64,000 bases of DNA, taken from NCBI RefSeq assembly GCF_000024545.1, contig NC_013947.1, positions 2,108,001 through 2,172,000 on the forward strand, written 5' to 3'. The translations under genes were made by a program, and so were the position numbers. Each line of letters opens with the position of its first letter. Within the stretch, counting starts at the first letter, position 1. Shown piece after piece: positions 35,276-43,631 of the stretch. The DNA is from Stackebrandtia nassauensis DSM 44728 (GTDB lineage: Bacteria > Actinomycetota > Actinomycetes > Mycobacteriales > Micromonosporaceae). The notes under the pieces were generated by a model. It ran no database searches. It saw only the letters and a program-made list of their open reading frames with translations, and was not told the origin of the DNA.

Positions 35276-35904
35276 CGGAGGTCGTCGGGGAGGTTCTTCG
35301 ACAGGGCTACCCGGACGCATCCGGCGACCAGGCGGGGGAAGTCCGCGGGTTTGACCAGCTTGGCGAGTTCGTTCGCGTCGGTGGGTAGGCCGAGCTTGTC
35401 GGCGCCCTTGGCGGTGCGCTCGTCGACGTAGGGGGCCAGGTCCGTCCACACTCCCTGGACCTCGCGGCAGAAGATGGACGCGCCGGTGGAGCCGATGCCG
35501 GGGAACTCGCGCAGGAGGCGAGTCACGTCGGAGAGGTCGTCGGCTTCGGTGTGGAGGCGGCGCAGGTCGCCCTTCCAGCGGTCGAGGGCCAGTTGGGCGC
35601 CGTCGCCCAGCATGGTGGAGGTCTTCTCGTCGTAGCGGCGGTAGTGGCCGCGGCCCAGGGCGTCGACGCGGTCCTGCCAGCTGGCCTCGCGCATCGCTTT
35701 GGGGGTGCGGTAGCCGCTGGTGAACAGTTCCTTCGCGGCGGCCACCGCGATGTCGGAGCCGATGCGGGCCGACAGGAGTGTGGACAGCATCAGCAGTTGG
35801 TAGAGCGGGGCCGGGGTGTCGCGCAGGTTGATCCCGGCCTGTTCGGCGTAGGTCGTTCCGTGGCGTTCGATGAGTCCGCGGACGACGTCTTTCGAAGCAG
35901 CCAT
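35272..35904 (-). CDS. HhH-GPD/endonuclease III-like DNA glycosylase-fold protein
   Basis: 210 residues with an EndoIII-like helical core (YQLLMLSTLLSARIGSDIAV) and a helix-hairpin-helix (LLREFPGIGSTGASIFCREV) near residue 130. A cluster-binding C-terminal Cys loop is absent, so it is not a typical Nth. The Lys normally used by EndoIII is not apparent at the end of the HhH, where FCREV occurs; a following Asp is in DLAPYVDE. Base-repair activity is possible but unproven. It stands alone between the ESX-like genes and the sigma factor. Confidence 0.7.
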   Translation of the reverse strand: MAASKDVVRGLIERHGTTYAEQAGINLRDTPAPLYQLLMLSTLLSARIGSDIAVAAAKELFTSGYRTPKAMREASWQDRVDALGRGHYRRYDEKTSTMLGDGAQLALDRWKGDLRRLHTEADDLSDVTRLLREFPGIGSTGASIFCREVQGVWTDLAPYVDERTAKGADKLGLPTDANELAKLVKPADFPRLVAGCVRVALSKNLPDDLR

Positions 35905-35941
35905 GCCGCCAGGGTCTCACTTCGGTGGGGCCGGTTCAACC

Positions 35942-36847
35942 TCAACGGGTCAGGGCGGTCTCGTGTTCCACTCGGGACAGCTTTTCGGGGTTGCGGACGA
36001 AGTAGAGGCCGGTGATCAGGCCGTCTTCGACCCGCATCGCGATGACGTTCTCGATGTCGCCGTCCAGGCGCATGATCAGGCCCGGGTGGCCGTTGACGTG
36101 GACGGGTTCGATCGAGGGGGTGGCGTTGAGGTGGCGCCATTGGGTGGCCAGGCCGTGGGCGACCTTGTCGGCGCCGACGATCGGGCGCGGGGTGGCTCGT
36201 TTGACGCCGCCGCCGTCGCTGAGGGCCACGACGTCGGGGGCCAGGATGTCGACCAGGCTCTGCAGGTCGCCGGTTTCGATGGCGCGTTGGAAGGCGTCGG
36301 CGGCGGCTTTGGTTTGGGCCGAGGTGACGGCGCCCCGCGGGCGGCGGGCCGCCACGTGGGAGCGGGCTCGGCGGGCGATCTGGCGGACCGCCGCGGGTGT
36401 CTTGTCGACAGCTTCGGCGATCTCGTCGTAGTCGAGATCGAAGACCTCTCGTAGGACGAACACGGCGCGTTCGGTGGGGGTGAGGGTTTCCAAGACCAGC
36501 AGCATCGCCATCGAGACGCTGTCGGCCAGTTCGACGTCCTCGGCGACGTCGGGGGCGGTGACGAGCGGTTCGGGCAGCCACGGCCCGACGTAGAGCTCCT
36601 TGCGGCGGCTGAGGGTGCGCAGCCGGGTGAGAGCTTGGCGGGTGGCGATGCGGACGAGGTAGGCGCGGTGGTCGCGCACGGGGGCCAGGTCGACTCCGGC
36701 CCAGCGCAGCCAGGTCTCCTGGAGGACGTCCTCGGCGTCGGCGGCGGAGCCGAGCAGCTCGTAGGCCACGGTGAACAGCAGGTTGCGGTGCCGCACGAAC
36801 GCCTCGGTGGCGGCGTCGGGGCGGGCGTCTTCGCTGCCTGCGGTCAT
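35942..36847 (-). CDS. ECF41-family RNA polymerase sigma factor
   Basis: A protein of about 301 residues with sigma-70 region 2 (FVRHRNLLFTVAYELLGSAA, DAEDVLQETWLRW), region 4 (LTPTERAVFVLREVFDLDYD) and the SnoaL-like C-terminal domain that controls activity in ECF41. The ECF41 hallmarks are present: WLPEPL, DGGGVKRA and NPEKLSR. The ATG at 36847 has AGGAG 7 nt upstream; a GTG 14 codons upstream is less likely. An ECF41-type promoter (TGTCACA-N16-CGTC) precedes the gene and the divergent AhpD-like gene has a similar one, a typical autoregulated pair. Confidence 0.92.
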   Translation of the reverse strand: MTAGSEDARPDAATEAFVRHRNLLFTVAYELLGSAADAEDVLQETWLRWAGVDLAPVRDHRAYLVRIATRQALTRLRTLSRRKELYVGPWLPEPLVTAPDVAEDVELADSVSMAMLLVLETLTPTERAVFVLREVFDLDYDEIAEAVDKTPAAVRQIARRARSHVAARRPRGAVTSAQTKAAADAFQRAIETGDLQSLVDILAPDVVALSDGGGVKRATPRPIVGADKVAHGLATQWRHLNATPSIEPVHVNGHPGLIMRLDGDIENVIAMRVEDGLITGLYFVRNPEKLSRVEHETALTR

Positions 36848-36889
36848 CGGTGGCTCCTGTCGTTCGTCCTTCGACTGTGTCACCCACAA

Positions 36890-36916
36890 GACGCCGGTCG
36901 CCGTCGGTTTGTGACA
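36890..36916 (-). promoter_or_regulatory. ECF41-type promoter of the sigma factor gene
   Basis: On the minus strand TGTCACA is followed by 16 nt and CGTC, the exact ECF41 consensus and spacing. It ends 43 bp before the sigma start, fitting autoregulation. Confidence 0.8.
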
Positions 36917-36950
36917 TGACGGCGGCCGGAACTGTCGTGCCGCTTGTCAC

Positions 36951-36977
36951 TGTCACAGGAAGCGGGTCGGCGGCATC
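36951..36977 (+). promoter_or_regulatory. ECF41-type promoter of the carboxymuconolactone decarboxylase gene
   Basis: TGTCACA is followed by 16 nt and CATC, one base from the CGTC consensus. It ends 50 bp before the start codon at 37028. Confidence 0.65.
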
Positions 36978-37027
36978 TTATGTCCGACCGGTCACCCAAA
37001 CAGCAGTCAATCGACAAGGAGTCCGAC

Positions 37028-37504
37028 ATGGACGCTCGTTTGAATCTCTTCGCCAACCCGCTCGGCGGCAAGATGCTGAAGCACTTCGTCTCGGCGGGCA
37101 AGGTGGCCATGGACTCGACGGTCCCGCGCGCCACGATCGAGCTGGTGCAGTTGCGCGCCAGCCAGATCAACGGGTGTGGCCACTGCATCGACATCCACAC
37201 CAAGGAGGCCGTCGCCGCCGGGGAGTCCCACGACCGGCTCCACCTGGTCGCGGCCTGGCGGGAGGCCACCGTGTTCACCGACGCCGAGCGCGCCGCGCTG
37301 GAGCTGGCCGAGCAGGGCACCCGCATCGCGGACGCGGCCGGTGGTGTCAGCGACAACGCGTGGGCCAACGCCCGCAAGCACTACGACGAGGACGAGCTCG
37401 CCGTGCTGGTGTTCGCCATCGCCGGTATCAACGCCTTCAACCGGCTCAACGTCATCGTCCAGAATCCGGGCGGGGACTATAGGGCGGGGCAGCTGCCGCT
37501 GTAG
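37028..37504 (+). CDS. AhpD/carboxymuconolactone decarboxylase family protein
   Basis: 158 residues of the AhpD-like alkylhydroperoxidase/carboxymuconolactone decarboxylase fold. The core helix is LVQLRASQINGCGHCIDIHT with the CxxC pair in GCGHC near residue 45 that reduces peroxides through disulfide exchange. AAGGAG lies 7 nt before the ATG at 37028. This is the usual partner of ECF41 sigma factors and is divergent from one here, with its own ECF41-type promoter. The 3' end overlaps the convergent DUF6191 gene by about 50 bp. Confidence 0.9.
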   Translation: MDARLNLFANPLGGKMLKHFVSAGKVAMDSTVPRATIELVQLRASQINGCGHCIDIHTKEAVAAGESHDRLHLVAAWREATVFTDAERAALELAEQGTRIADAAGGVSDNAWANARKHYDEDELAVLVFAIAGINAFNRLNVIVQNPGGDYRAGQLPL

Positions 37505-37826
37505 TCGACGGTTTCGGCCGGGACGCGCGCATCACCGCGGTCCCGGCCTCCAGGTCTACCGCCGTCGAGCCCGGCGGGGCGCCGTCGTTCTCGTCGTCGC
37601 GCAGCACCAGGGTGGACGCGCGGGTCTTGAGTTCCTCGTGTTTGCCGAGGGAGAAGGCCGCGTGCAGCTGCTCGAAGCCGGTGGACGCCACCTGACCCTG
37701 CCGGGCGCTGGTGCGCCACGGCAGCATTCCCGCCCGGCCCGCGCGCAGCAGCAGCTGGTCGACGATGGCCAATACCGTCAGCAGCAGGACCAGACCGGGC
37801 AGGGTCAGGAACAGGATGGTGGCCAT
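37452..37826 (-). CDS. DUF6191-type membrane protein
   Basis: 124 residues: one N-terminal membrane helix (ILFLTLPGLVLLLTVLAIV) and a cytoplasmic tail containing QGQVASTGFEQLHAAFSLGK, the conserved DUF6191 block. Such proteins are widespread single-pass proteins in actinobacteria with no known role. The last 53 bp overlap the convergent AhpD-like gene. Confidence 0.75.
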   Translation of the reverse strand: MATILFLTLPGLVLLLTVLAIVDQLLLRAGRAGMLPWRTSARQGQVASTGFEQLHAAFSLGKHEELKTRASTLVLRDDENDGAPPGSTAVDLEAGTAVMRASRPKPSTTAAAAPPYSPRPDSGR

Positions 37827-38008
37827 GTCGCCAGTATCCGCCCGGGACGGTGCGTCCGCCAGTCGCCAAGGGGCGCACGGATTTCAGCAGCGCTCACAGC
37901 ACCTGCGGCACCCAGTCGGCGTCGAAGCTGCCGTCCGACTGGCCGAGCTCGAGTAACTCCCGGCACAGTCGGCTCAGCGCGTCGGCCTGAACCCCGGTTC
38001 GCGCCGCG

Positions 38009-38848
38009 TCAGGGCAGGGCGACGAACTCGCCCCGCGCCACCGGTACGACCCGACCGCGCACCCGCACCTCGGTCGCGGCACCGTCCTTCGCGGTCACCT
38101 CACAGTGCAACCGGGACGGACGTCCTCGCTCCGCGCCTTGTTCGACCACATAGGAGTGCGTGCCGTCGTCGGGCATGAGGCCCTCGGCGACCAGGTAGAC
38201 GCCCAGTCCCAGCGCGGCCGAGCCGGTAGCCGGGTCCTCGGCGACCCCGTGTCCCGGCGCGAACAGCCGCGAGTGCGAGACGCGGGTCGCCGCGTCGAAC
38301 GCGAACAGGCACACCTCCGGCACGTCCTCGCGCGGATGGGACACCGCCCGCGTCACCGCCTCGTCCGTGACCGGCAGGTACGGGAACTCCAGTCCGGTGC
38401 CCGCGAAGCGGGCCGGGCCGGTCAGGTCGGAGTCGGCCAGCCCGGCCGCCGCCAGCAGCGCGGCGGTGTCCACCGGCCCGCCGCAGCTGGGCTCGCCGCC
38501 GGTCAGGGTCGCCTCGTCTTCCATCACCGTGATGGGCAGCAACCCGACGCCGCACTCCTGTATGGCCGCTCCGTGGCCGATGTCGCCGCGCCGGGCCAGC
38601 GTCACGGCCGTGCCGACGCTGGGGTGCCCGGCGTAGGGCAGTTCCCGCAGCGGGGTGAAGATCCGCACCCGGTAGGTGGCACCGTCCTGAGTGGTCGGCA
38701 GCACGAACGCGGTCTCGGACAGGTTGAACTCGGCGGCGATCGCCTGCATCCCCGCGTCGGTCAGCGTCTCGGCGCCGAACACCACCGCCAGCGGATTGCC
38801 CGCGAAGGCGCGGTCGGTGAACACGTCGACGATCTCGTAGCTGATCAT
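38009..38848 (-). CDS. PhzF-family isomerase
   Basis: 279 residues with the two-domain PhzF/diaminopimelate-epimerase-like fold: VDVFTDRAFAGNPLAVVFGA at the start, FNLSETAFVLP with the conserved Glu near residue 46, LPYAGHPSVGTAVTL near 73, and EDPATGSAALGLGVYLVAEG near 210. PhzF enzymes catalyse isomerisation of small acids; no phenazine genes are nearby, so the substrate is unknown. AAGGTGG precedes the ATG. Confidence 0.92.
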   Translation of the reverse strand: MISYEIVDVFTDRAFAGNPLAVVFGAETLTDAGMQAIAAEFNLSETAFVLPTTQDGATYRVRIFTPLRELPYAGHPSVGTAVTLARRGDIGHGAAIQECGVGLLPITVMEDEATLTGGEPSCGGPVDTAALLAAAGLADSDLTGPARFAGTGLEFPYLPVTDEAVTRAVSHPREDVPEVCLFAFDAATRVSHSRLFAPGHGVAEDPATGSAALGLGVYLVAEGLMPDDGTHSYVVEQGAERGRPSRLHCEVTAKDGAATEVRVRGRVVPVARGEFVALP

Positions 38849-38981
38849 GCGGCCACCTTAGGACGTGACTGTCACGGCCGTGAGCGCCGTGTCAGCGCCG
38901 TGTCCGCCGGATATCAGCGCCGCCGGGAAATCTGGGCGACACGACGGAGGAACCGTCGCCCCGACACCGAAGGACGAGACA

Positions 38982-39686
38982 ATGCCGAGCTTCACCACTC
39001 CCGAACCGATCAGCCTCATCCTGGACGCCAGCGCCGGGAACATCGACATCATCGCCAGCGACCGCGCCGACACCGTCGTGGAGGTCGCGCCCGCCGACCC
39101 CGGCAAGCGCATCGACGTCGAGGCCGCCGCCAAGACCCGGGTCGAGTACGCCGACGGCGAACTGCGTGTCACCGTGCCCCGGCAGCCGGTGCTGGCCGCC
39201 AAGACCCGCACGGTCGCCATCACCGTCCAGCTGCCGACCGCCTCGACGGTGCGCGGACACGTCCACGTCGGAGAGTTCACCGTCAAGGGACGCGTCGGCG
39301 ACTGCGAGTTCGCCTCCGAGGCCGGGAACCTGACCGTGGACGCCGCCGACAACGTCGACCTGCGCACCGGAGTCGGCGAGATCCTCGTCGGCCGGGCAGC
39401 CGGTTCGGCCTCGATGGAGGTCGCCAACGGCAACGTCCGCGCGATCGAGGTGGCCAGCGGAACCGTCAGGGCGAAGGTCTCCTACGGCCACATCGACATC
39501 GGCGTCAGCAAGGAATCCGCCGTCCAGCTGACCACCCGGACCCAGATGGGCCAGGTGACCAACGGCCTGGACGACGGCCTGGGCCAGCACGAGCGGACCC
39601 GCACCGTCGCGATCGACGCCGCCACCTCCTACGGCGACATCGCCGTGCACCGCTCCAGCGGCGACACCGCCGTGGTCAGGGGCTGA
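38982..39686 (+). CDS. DUF4097-type beta-helical protein
   Basis: 234 residues, soluble, composed of repeated short beta strands (LILDASAGNIDIIASDRADT, then GRVGDCEFASEAGNLTVDAA, then VSYGHIDIGVSKESAVQ). This is the DUF4097/DUF4098 right-handed beta-helix pattern, seen near membrane and stress genes in actinobacteria. AAGGACGAG precedes the ATG at 38982; upstream in-frame starts are less likely. A strong hairpin follows. Function unknown. Confidence 0.75.
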   Translation: MPSFTTPEPISLILDASAGNIDIIASDRADTVVEVAPADPGKRIDVEAAAKTRVEYADGELRVTVPRQPVLAAKTRTVAITVQLPTASTVRGHVHVGEFTVKGRVGDCEFASEAGNLTVDAADNVDLRTGVGEILVGRAAGSASMEVANGNVRAIEVASGTVRAKVSYGHIDIGVSKESAVQLTTRTQMGQVTNGLDDGLGQHERTRTVAIDAATSYGDIAVHRSSGDTAVVRG

Positions 39687-39699
39687 TTCGGGCGCATCG

Positions 39700-39721
39700 G
39701 CCGGGGCCGCTCGGCCCCGGC
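39700..39721 (+). terminator. hairpin after the DUF4097 gene
   Basis: GCCGGGGCCG pairs with CGGCCCCGGC around a 2-nt CT tip, a 10-bp stem 14 bp after the stop. No T-run follows, so it may act with another factor or as an mRNA end stabiliser. Confidence 0.55.
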
Positions 39722-39724
39722 GGG

Positions 39725-39730
39725 TAGCGT
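39725..39730 (+). promoter_or_regulatory. -10-like TAGCGT of the VOC gene
   Basis: TAGCGT ends 6 nt before the ATG at 39737. GAGG in the gap is too close for an efficient Shine-Dalgarno. Confidence 0.45.
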
Positions 39731-39736
39731 GAGGCC

Positions 39737-40171
39737 ATGGAACAGCGAATCAGCCTGATCACCCTGGGCGTCGCCGATCTGGACCGCTCCCGTCGCTTCT
39801 ACGAGGCCCTGGGCTGGCGGGGCCAGGAGGTCGAGGAGACGGTGTTCTTCCAGGCCGGGGGCCTGGGACTGGTGCTGTGGGCGCGGTACAAACTCGCCCG
39901 CGACTCCGGCGCCGAGGAAGGACCCGCGGTCGGCTTCGGCGGGATCGTGCTCGCGCACAACGTCCGCTCCCGCGCCGAGGTCGACGCGCTGCTGGCCGAG
40001 GCCGAACGCGCCGGCGGCCGGATCTCCAAGGCGGCGGCCGACTCCGAGCACGGCTTCTACACCGGCACCTTCGCCGACCCGGACGGCCACCACTGGGAGG
40101 TCGCGCACAACCCGAGCTTCCCGCTGGCCGAAGACGGCACGCTCACCCTGCCCGATTTCGGCACCAGCTGA
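39737..40171 (+). CDS. VOC-superfamily (glyoxalase/bleomycin-resistance-type) protein
   Basis: 144 residues with two paired beta-alpha-beta-beta-beta modules. LITLGVADLDRSRRFYEALG opens the first; GFYTGTFADPDGHHWEVAHN closes the second and resembles the metal-ligand end of VOC proteins. The family includes dioxygenases, glyoxalases and drug-binding proteins; the substrate cannot be set. It follows a hairpin and has a leaderless-type start. Confidence 0.85.
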   Translation: MEQRISLITLGVADLDRSRRFYEALGWRGQEVEETVFFQAGGLGLVLWARYKLARDSGAEEGPAVGFGGIVLAHNVRSRAEVDALLAEAERAGGRISKAAADSEHGFYTGTFADPDGHHWEVAHNPSFPLAEDGTLTLPDFGTS

Positions 40172-40204
40172 CGCCGATTCGGCCCCCGGCCACCGTCGCG
40201 TCTC

Positions 40205-40210
40205 TAAAGT
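40205..40210 (+). promoter_or_regulatory. -10-like TAAAGT of the DUF2254 gene
   Basis: TAAAGT ends 7 nt before the ATG at 40218 with no ribosome site between. Confidence 0.4.
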
Positions 40211-40217
40211 CGACGGC

Positions 40218-41513
40218 ATGGCCGAGGGGGCGCGGCGGCCGCGATCGCCGCTGTACGACCATCTGCGCGACAACTTCTGGTTCGCGCCGCTGGTCGCCCT
40301 GGCGGGCGCGGTGGTGGGTGCCCAGCTGGCGGTCAGACTGGACGAGTTCGTGATCGAGCTGGCCGACACCTGGCGCGACACCGAGCTGCTGTACCTGCTC
40401 CAGGCGGTCAACAAGTCGACTCGCGGCATCATCTCCTCGGTCACCGGCGCGATGCTGACCTTCGTCGGCGTGGTGTTCTCGATCTCGCTGGTGGCGTTGC
40501 AGATGGCCTCCAGCCAGTTCTCGCCGCGGGTGCTGCGGCTGTACATCCGCAGCCGGATCACCAAGGCCACGCTGTCGGTGGGTCTGGCGACCTTCCTGTT
40601 CTCGCTGCTGGTGCAGCTGGGTTTCGACGACTCCGACATCACCACCACCGCCTCGGTGCCGCTGTTCTCCAGCCTCGGCTCGGTGGCGCTGGTCGTCACC
40701 AGCCTGGTGCTGTTCGTCTTCTACGTCAACGCGACGCTGCGACTGCTGCGGGTCAACCACGTCCTGGCCGAACTGGCCACCGAGACGCTGCGGGTCATCG
40801 CCGCCCGGCGGTTCGAGCCCCGGGACCACGCCTTCGACGCCGAGGTCGCCGCGACGGTGCGGTTCACCGGAGGCCGCTCCGGCGTGCTGCGCGACGTCAA
40901 CCTGCCCCGGCTGATCCGGTTGGCGCGCAAGCACGACACCGTGATCGAGGTGGTGCCGAAGGTGGGGGACTTCCTCACCACCGGCACCCCCGCGATCAAA
41001 GTCCACGGTGGCCGGACCCCGGAACTGTGGCGGGTGCGCGGCTGCCTGAGCGTCGGCAGCGAACGCAGTCCGCGCCAGGACGTCGGCTTCGGGGTGCGGC
41101 AGATCGCCGACATCGGGATCCGGGCGCTGTCCCCGGCCGTCAACGATCCGACCACGGCCGTGGCCGCGATCGACCGGTTGTTGCAGATCCTGGCCGGGCT
41201 GGTGTCCCGTCCGGACAGTCACTCCTGGTACCGCGACCGGGCCGGGCGGCTGCGGCTCATGGTCCCCGAACCGAGCGTGGCGGGCCTGTTGGACACGGCG
41301 TTCACCGAGTTCCGGGTCTACGGGGCCGGATCGCCGCAGGTCACCCGACGACTGTTGTCCGCTTTGGACGATCTGGCGGCCATCGCGATCGACGCGCACC
41401 GCCCCGCGATCCGGCGGCACCGGCGACTGCTGATGACCGCCGTCGCGGCCACCACGAGCCGCTCCGACGAACGCGAGTTCGCGCTGACCCCCGACCGGCA
41501 GGGCATCGGATAG
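40218..41513 (+). CDS. DUF2254 membrane protein
   Basis: 431 residues of the DUF2254 family: three or four N-terminal membrane helices with the conserved VNKSTRGIISSVTGAMLTFV and FSISLVALQMASSQFSPRVL segments, then a C-terminal cytoplasmic domain containing DVGFGVRQIADIGIRALSPA. Family members are thought to be inner-membrane proteins of unknown function, sometimes tied to osmotic or ion stress. Leaderless-type start. Confidence 0.85.
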   Translation: MAEGARRPRSPLYDHLRDNFWFAPLVALAGAVVGAQLAVRLDEFVIELADTWRDTELLYLLQAVNKSTRGIISSVTGAMLTFVGVVFSISLVALQMASSQFSPRVLRLYIRSRITKATLSVGLATFLFSLLVQLGFDDSDITTTASVPLFSSLGSVALVVTSLVLFVFYVNATLRLLRVNHVLAELATETLRVIAARRFEPRDHAFDAEVAATVRFTGGRSGVLRDVNLPRLIRLARKHDTVIEVVPKVGDFLTTGTPAIKVHGGRTPELWRVRGCLSVGSERSPRQDVGFGVRQIADIGIRALSPAVNDPTTAVAAIDRLLQILAGLVSRPDSHSWYRDRAGRLRLMVPEPSVAGLLDTAFTEFRVYGAGSPQVTRRLLSALDDLAAIAIDAHRPAIRRHRRLLMTAVAATTSRSDEREFALTPDRQGIG

Positions 41514-41539
41514 CGCTGTGCCGCAAGGCGCGTCGCGAC

Positions 41540-41545
41540 TAGGCT
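41540..41545 (+). promoter_or_regulatory. -10-like TAGGCT of the membrane protein gene
   Basis: TAGGCT ends 7 nt before the GTG at 41553; no ribosome-binding site. Confidence 0.45.
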
Positions 41546-41552
41546 TGGATCG

Positions 41553-42482
41553 GTGAGCATTCTCGCCCAACCCCTCAACCCCGGGCCCTCGGCGGAGTTG
41601 TACTCCTCGCTGGCGGCGGTGCTGGCGGGTTTCGCCTTCACCGGGCTGATGCTGTTCCTCAACTATCAGTTCACAGGGGACGCCGAGCACAAGTACCAGC
41701 GGATCAAGCCCGCGACCGTCGTCATGACGCTGTTCAGCGCCATGTCCTCATTGACCATCTGCGCGTTCCTGTATGGCCGGGCGGCGGGGGAGACCGTCGC
41801 CACCGGCCGCACCTTCCTGATGCTGGCCCTGTACGGGGTGGTGCTGTCCCCGGCGGTGCTGTCACTGTTCTACGCGCTGAACCTCGTGATGGTGAGCCGC
41901 CCGGCGACCGCCAGGACCGCTGTGGACACCCGCTGGGTGGTGGCCGCGGTGGGGCCCGCCGTCGTGATGAGCCTGCTGGCCGACCTGCTGGCCACCGCCT
42001 GGGACCACGGCTGCGAGGGCGACTGCGCGGCCTGGCTGTCGCCCCGGCTGTGGGGCTTCCTCGTCTCGGTGTCGTTCCTGGTCTTCGGACTCATGACCAG
42101 TCTGCTGGCGGCGCGCAACCTGGCCCGCCGGTCCCGGCTGCGGCCGCTGAAGATCCTGGTGTGGCGGTTCCTCAACCTGCGCCCGGTGGCCGCCAGCGCC
42201 AAGTTCTTCCGCCGCAAGAAGTCCGCGCCCGCGTACATCACGCTCCTGCTCACCTTCGCCGTGTCGATCTTCTCGCTGTGGGCCCGGGGCATCCCCGACG
42301 GCTTCAACCCCCGCTACTGGACCCACGCGCTGCTCGGGTTCGCCGCTCTGGTCATGGGCGTGTTCGCCTTCGCGGCCGGAAGTGTCCTGGACGAACCGGT
42401 GCTCAAGACCCCCGAACCGCGCACGCCAGGCTGCCCGAGATCCCGGCCACAACGTCTTTCCCGCCGCGAGACGGCCGTCTAG
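41553..42482 (+). CDS. multi-pass membrane protein of unknown function
   Basis: 309 residues with about seven membrane helices (LAGFAFTGLMLFLNYQF, MTLFSAMSSLTICAFLYG, MLALYGVVLSPAVLSLFYAL and others). A basic cytoplasmic loop (ARRSRLRPLKILVWRFLNL) lies in the middle. I do not recognise a named family with certainty. The GTG at 41553 follows a leaderless TAGGCT. Its stop TAG is the first part of the next TAGGCT hexamer, so the next transcript starts right at its end. Confidence 0.7.
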   Translation: MSILAQPLNPGPSAELYSSLAAVLAGFAFTGLMLFLNYQFTGDAEHKYQRIKPATVVMTLFSAMSSLTICAFLYGRAAGETVATGRTFLMLALYGVVLSPAVLSLFYALNLVMVSRPATARTAVDTRWVVAAVGPAVVMSLLADLLATAWDHGCEGDCAAWLSPRLWGFLVSVSFLVFGLMTSLLAARNLARRSRLRPLKILVWRFLNLRPVAASAKFFRRKKSAPAYITLLLTFAVSIFSLWARGIPDGFNPRYWTHALLGFAALVMGVFAFAAGSVLDEPVLKTPEPRTPGCPRSRPQRLSRRETAV

Positions 42483-42485
42483 GCT
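42480..42485 (+). promoter_or_regulatory. -10-like TAGGCT of the leader peptide/EamA transcript
   Basis: TAGGCT overlaps the preceding stop codon and ends 7 nt before the ATG of the leader peptide at 42493, so the leader is likely leaderless. Confidence 0.5.
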
Positions 42486-42492
42486 GTCGGGC

Positions 42493-42528
42493 ATGCCGAT
42501 GACTGTGCTCCCCCCTCCCGCCGCCTGA
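42493..42528 (+). CDS. Pro-rich leader peptide of the EamA exporter (11 residues)
   Basis: ATG-CCG-ATG-ACT-GTG-CTC-CCC-CCT-CCC-GCC-GCC-TGA encodes MPMTVLPPPAA. Three Pro in a row are a known ribosome-stalling sequence that depends on EF-P. The peptide is followed by two hairpins and the EamA start 96 bp after the stop, the layout of ribosome-controlled attenuation. It is predicted here only from sequence. Confidence 0.55.
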   Translation: MPMTVLPPPAA

Positions 42529-42546
42529 CCGGCGGCCCACGCGACA

Positions 42547-42602
42547 CCCGTACCTGAGTACGGGGAGTTGGTGGTGCCCGCGCACGCGCCCCCACCAACT
42601 CC
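42547..42602 (+). promoter_or_regulatory. two adjacent hairpins between leader peptide and EamA gene
   Basis: Hairpin 1 is CCCGTAC-CTGA-GTACGGG (42547-42564). Hairpin 2 is GGAGTTGGTGG paired with CCACCAACTCC (42564-42602; 11 bp, 17-nt loop). They share G42564 so cannot be complete together. Hairpin 2 ends 8 nt before the GTGGAG ribosome site. Stalling on the leader could shift the fold and so control the exporter. Confidence 0.55.
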
Positions 42603-42623
42603 TGTCGAAAGTGGAGCATCTTC

Positions 42624-43550
42624 GTGTCATCGCATCCCGATTCCCGCACGCCGGTCGCGCGCGGCCTTCTCTTCCTGTCCATCGCCGGTGTCGCCTGGGG
42701 CACCACCGGTGCCGCCGTCGACCTGATCTTCGGCTCATCCGACCTGGGCCCGCTGGCCATGTCGTTCTGGCGCTACGTCGGGGGTTTCCTCGTCCTGCTG
42801 GCCGTCCTGGCGGTGCGCCGGGCGCTCGGCCGCCGTCCCCGGGCCGGTAGCGGACGGCCGGGCCCCCGCATCTTCACCGGCCTGGCGCTGGCGGTGTTCC
42901 AGACCGCCTACTTCGTCGCGGTCGCCGAGACCGGCGTCGCCGTGGCCACCGTCGTCACCCTGGGCGCCGCCCCGGTCCTGACCGCGATCGGCGGCCGGTT
43001 CCTGCTGAAGGAACGGCTCGGCGGCGGCGGACTGCTCGCCGTGGCCGGGGCGATCGTTGGCCTGGCGGTGCTGGTGCTCGGCAACGACGCCACCACCGTC
43101 CGTCCACTGGGGGTGGTCTTCGCGCTGGCGTCGGCCGCGGCGTTCGCGGCCTGCAACGTGCTGGCCCGCCGCCACGGCGACGACCAGGACCCGTACACCA
43201 TGACGGTGTGGGCCTTCGGCATCGGCGCGGTCGCCATGTTCCCGTTCGCGCTGGCCGAGGGCATGATCCCGACCATGACCGACCCTGTCCTGGTGTTCGC
43301 TCTGCTGGTCTACGTGGCGGTGGTGCCCACCGGCATGGCCTACCCGCTGTACTTCACCGGCGCGGGAGCGGTGCGCGCGGCCACCGGCTCGATCGTGATG
43401 CTGATCGAACCGGTCGCGGCGGCCGTCCTGGCCATCACCCTGCTGGGCGAACCGCTGACCCTGGCGACCTCGCTGGGAACGGTGGTGCTGCTGGCCTCGG
43501 TGGCCGGTCTGGCCCGCGCCGAGACCGTCCGCACCCCGGCCCCCGCCTGA
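42624..43550 (+). CDS. EamA/DMT-family transporter
   Basis: 308 residues, ten membrane helices in two EamA repeats ([19 protein letters not shown], and later [15 protein letters not shown] with a second repeat). EamA proteins export amino acids, metabolites or drugs. The GTG at 42624 has GTGGAG upstream. It is preceded by a Pro-rich leader and hairpins, so it may be induced by a translation signal, for example an antibiotic or amino-acid shortage. A strong hairpin follows the stop. Confidence 0.9.
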   Translation: MSSHPDSRTPVARGLLFLSIAGVAWGTTGAAVDLIFGSSDLGPLAMSFWRYVGGFLVLLAVLAVRRALGRRPRAGSGRPGPRIFTGLALAVFQTAYFVAVAETGVAVATVVTLGAAPVLTAIGGRFLLKERLGGGGLLAVAGAIVGLAVLVLGNDATTVRPLGVVFALASAAAFAACNVLARRHGDDQDPYTMTVWAFGIGAVAMFPFALAEGMIPTMTDPVLVFALLVYVAVVPTGMAYPLYFTGAGAVRAATGSIVMLIEPVAAAVLAITLLGEPLTLATSLGTVVLLASVAGLARAETVRTPAPA

Positions 43551-43556
43551 GCCGAG

Positions 43557-43589
43557 GCTGAGGACGGGGCCTCGCGCTCCGTCCTCAGC
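43557..43589 (+). terminator. terminator-like hairpin after the EamA gene
   Basis: GCTGAGGACGG pairs with CCGTCCTCAGC (11 bp) around an 11-nt loop, 7 bp after the stop. No clear T-run. Confidence 0.65.
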
Positions 43590-43631
43590 GCCGGTCGACT
43601 GGCTACCATTCGAAACGGTAAGGAGGACGCC

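Noticed and set aside
37894..38082. 62-codon open frame ending in a helical segment (RLCRELLELGQSDGSFDADW)
   Set aside because: The last 30 residues look protein-like, but most of it overlaps the PhzF 3' end and there is no start signal; it may be the tail of a deleted gene, but this cannot be shown.
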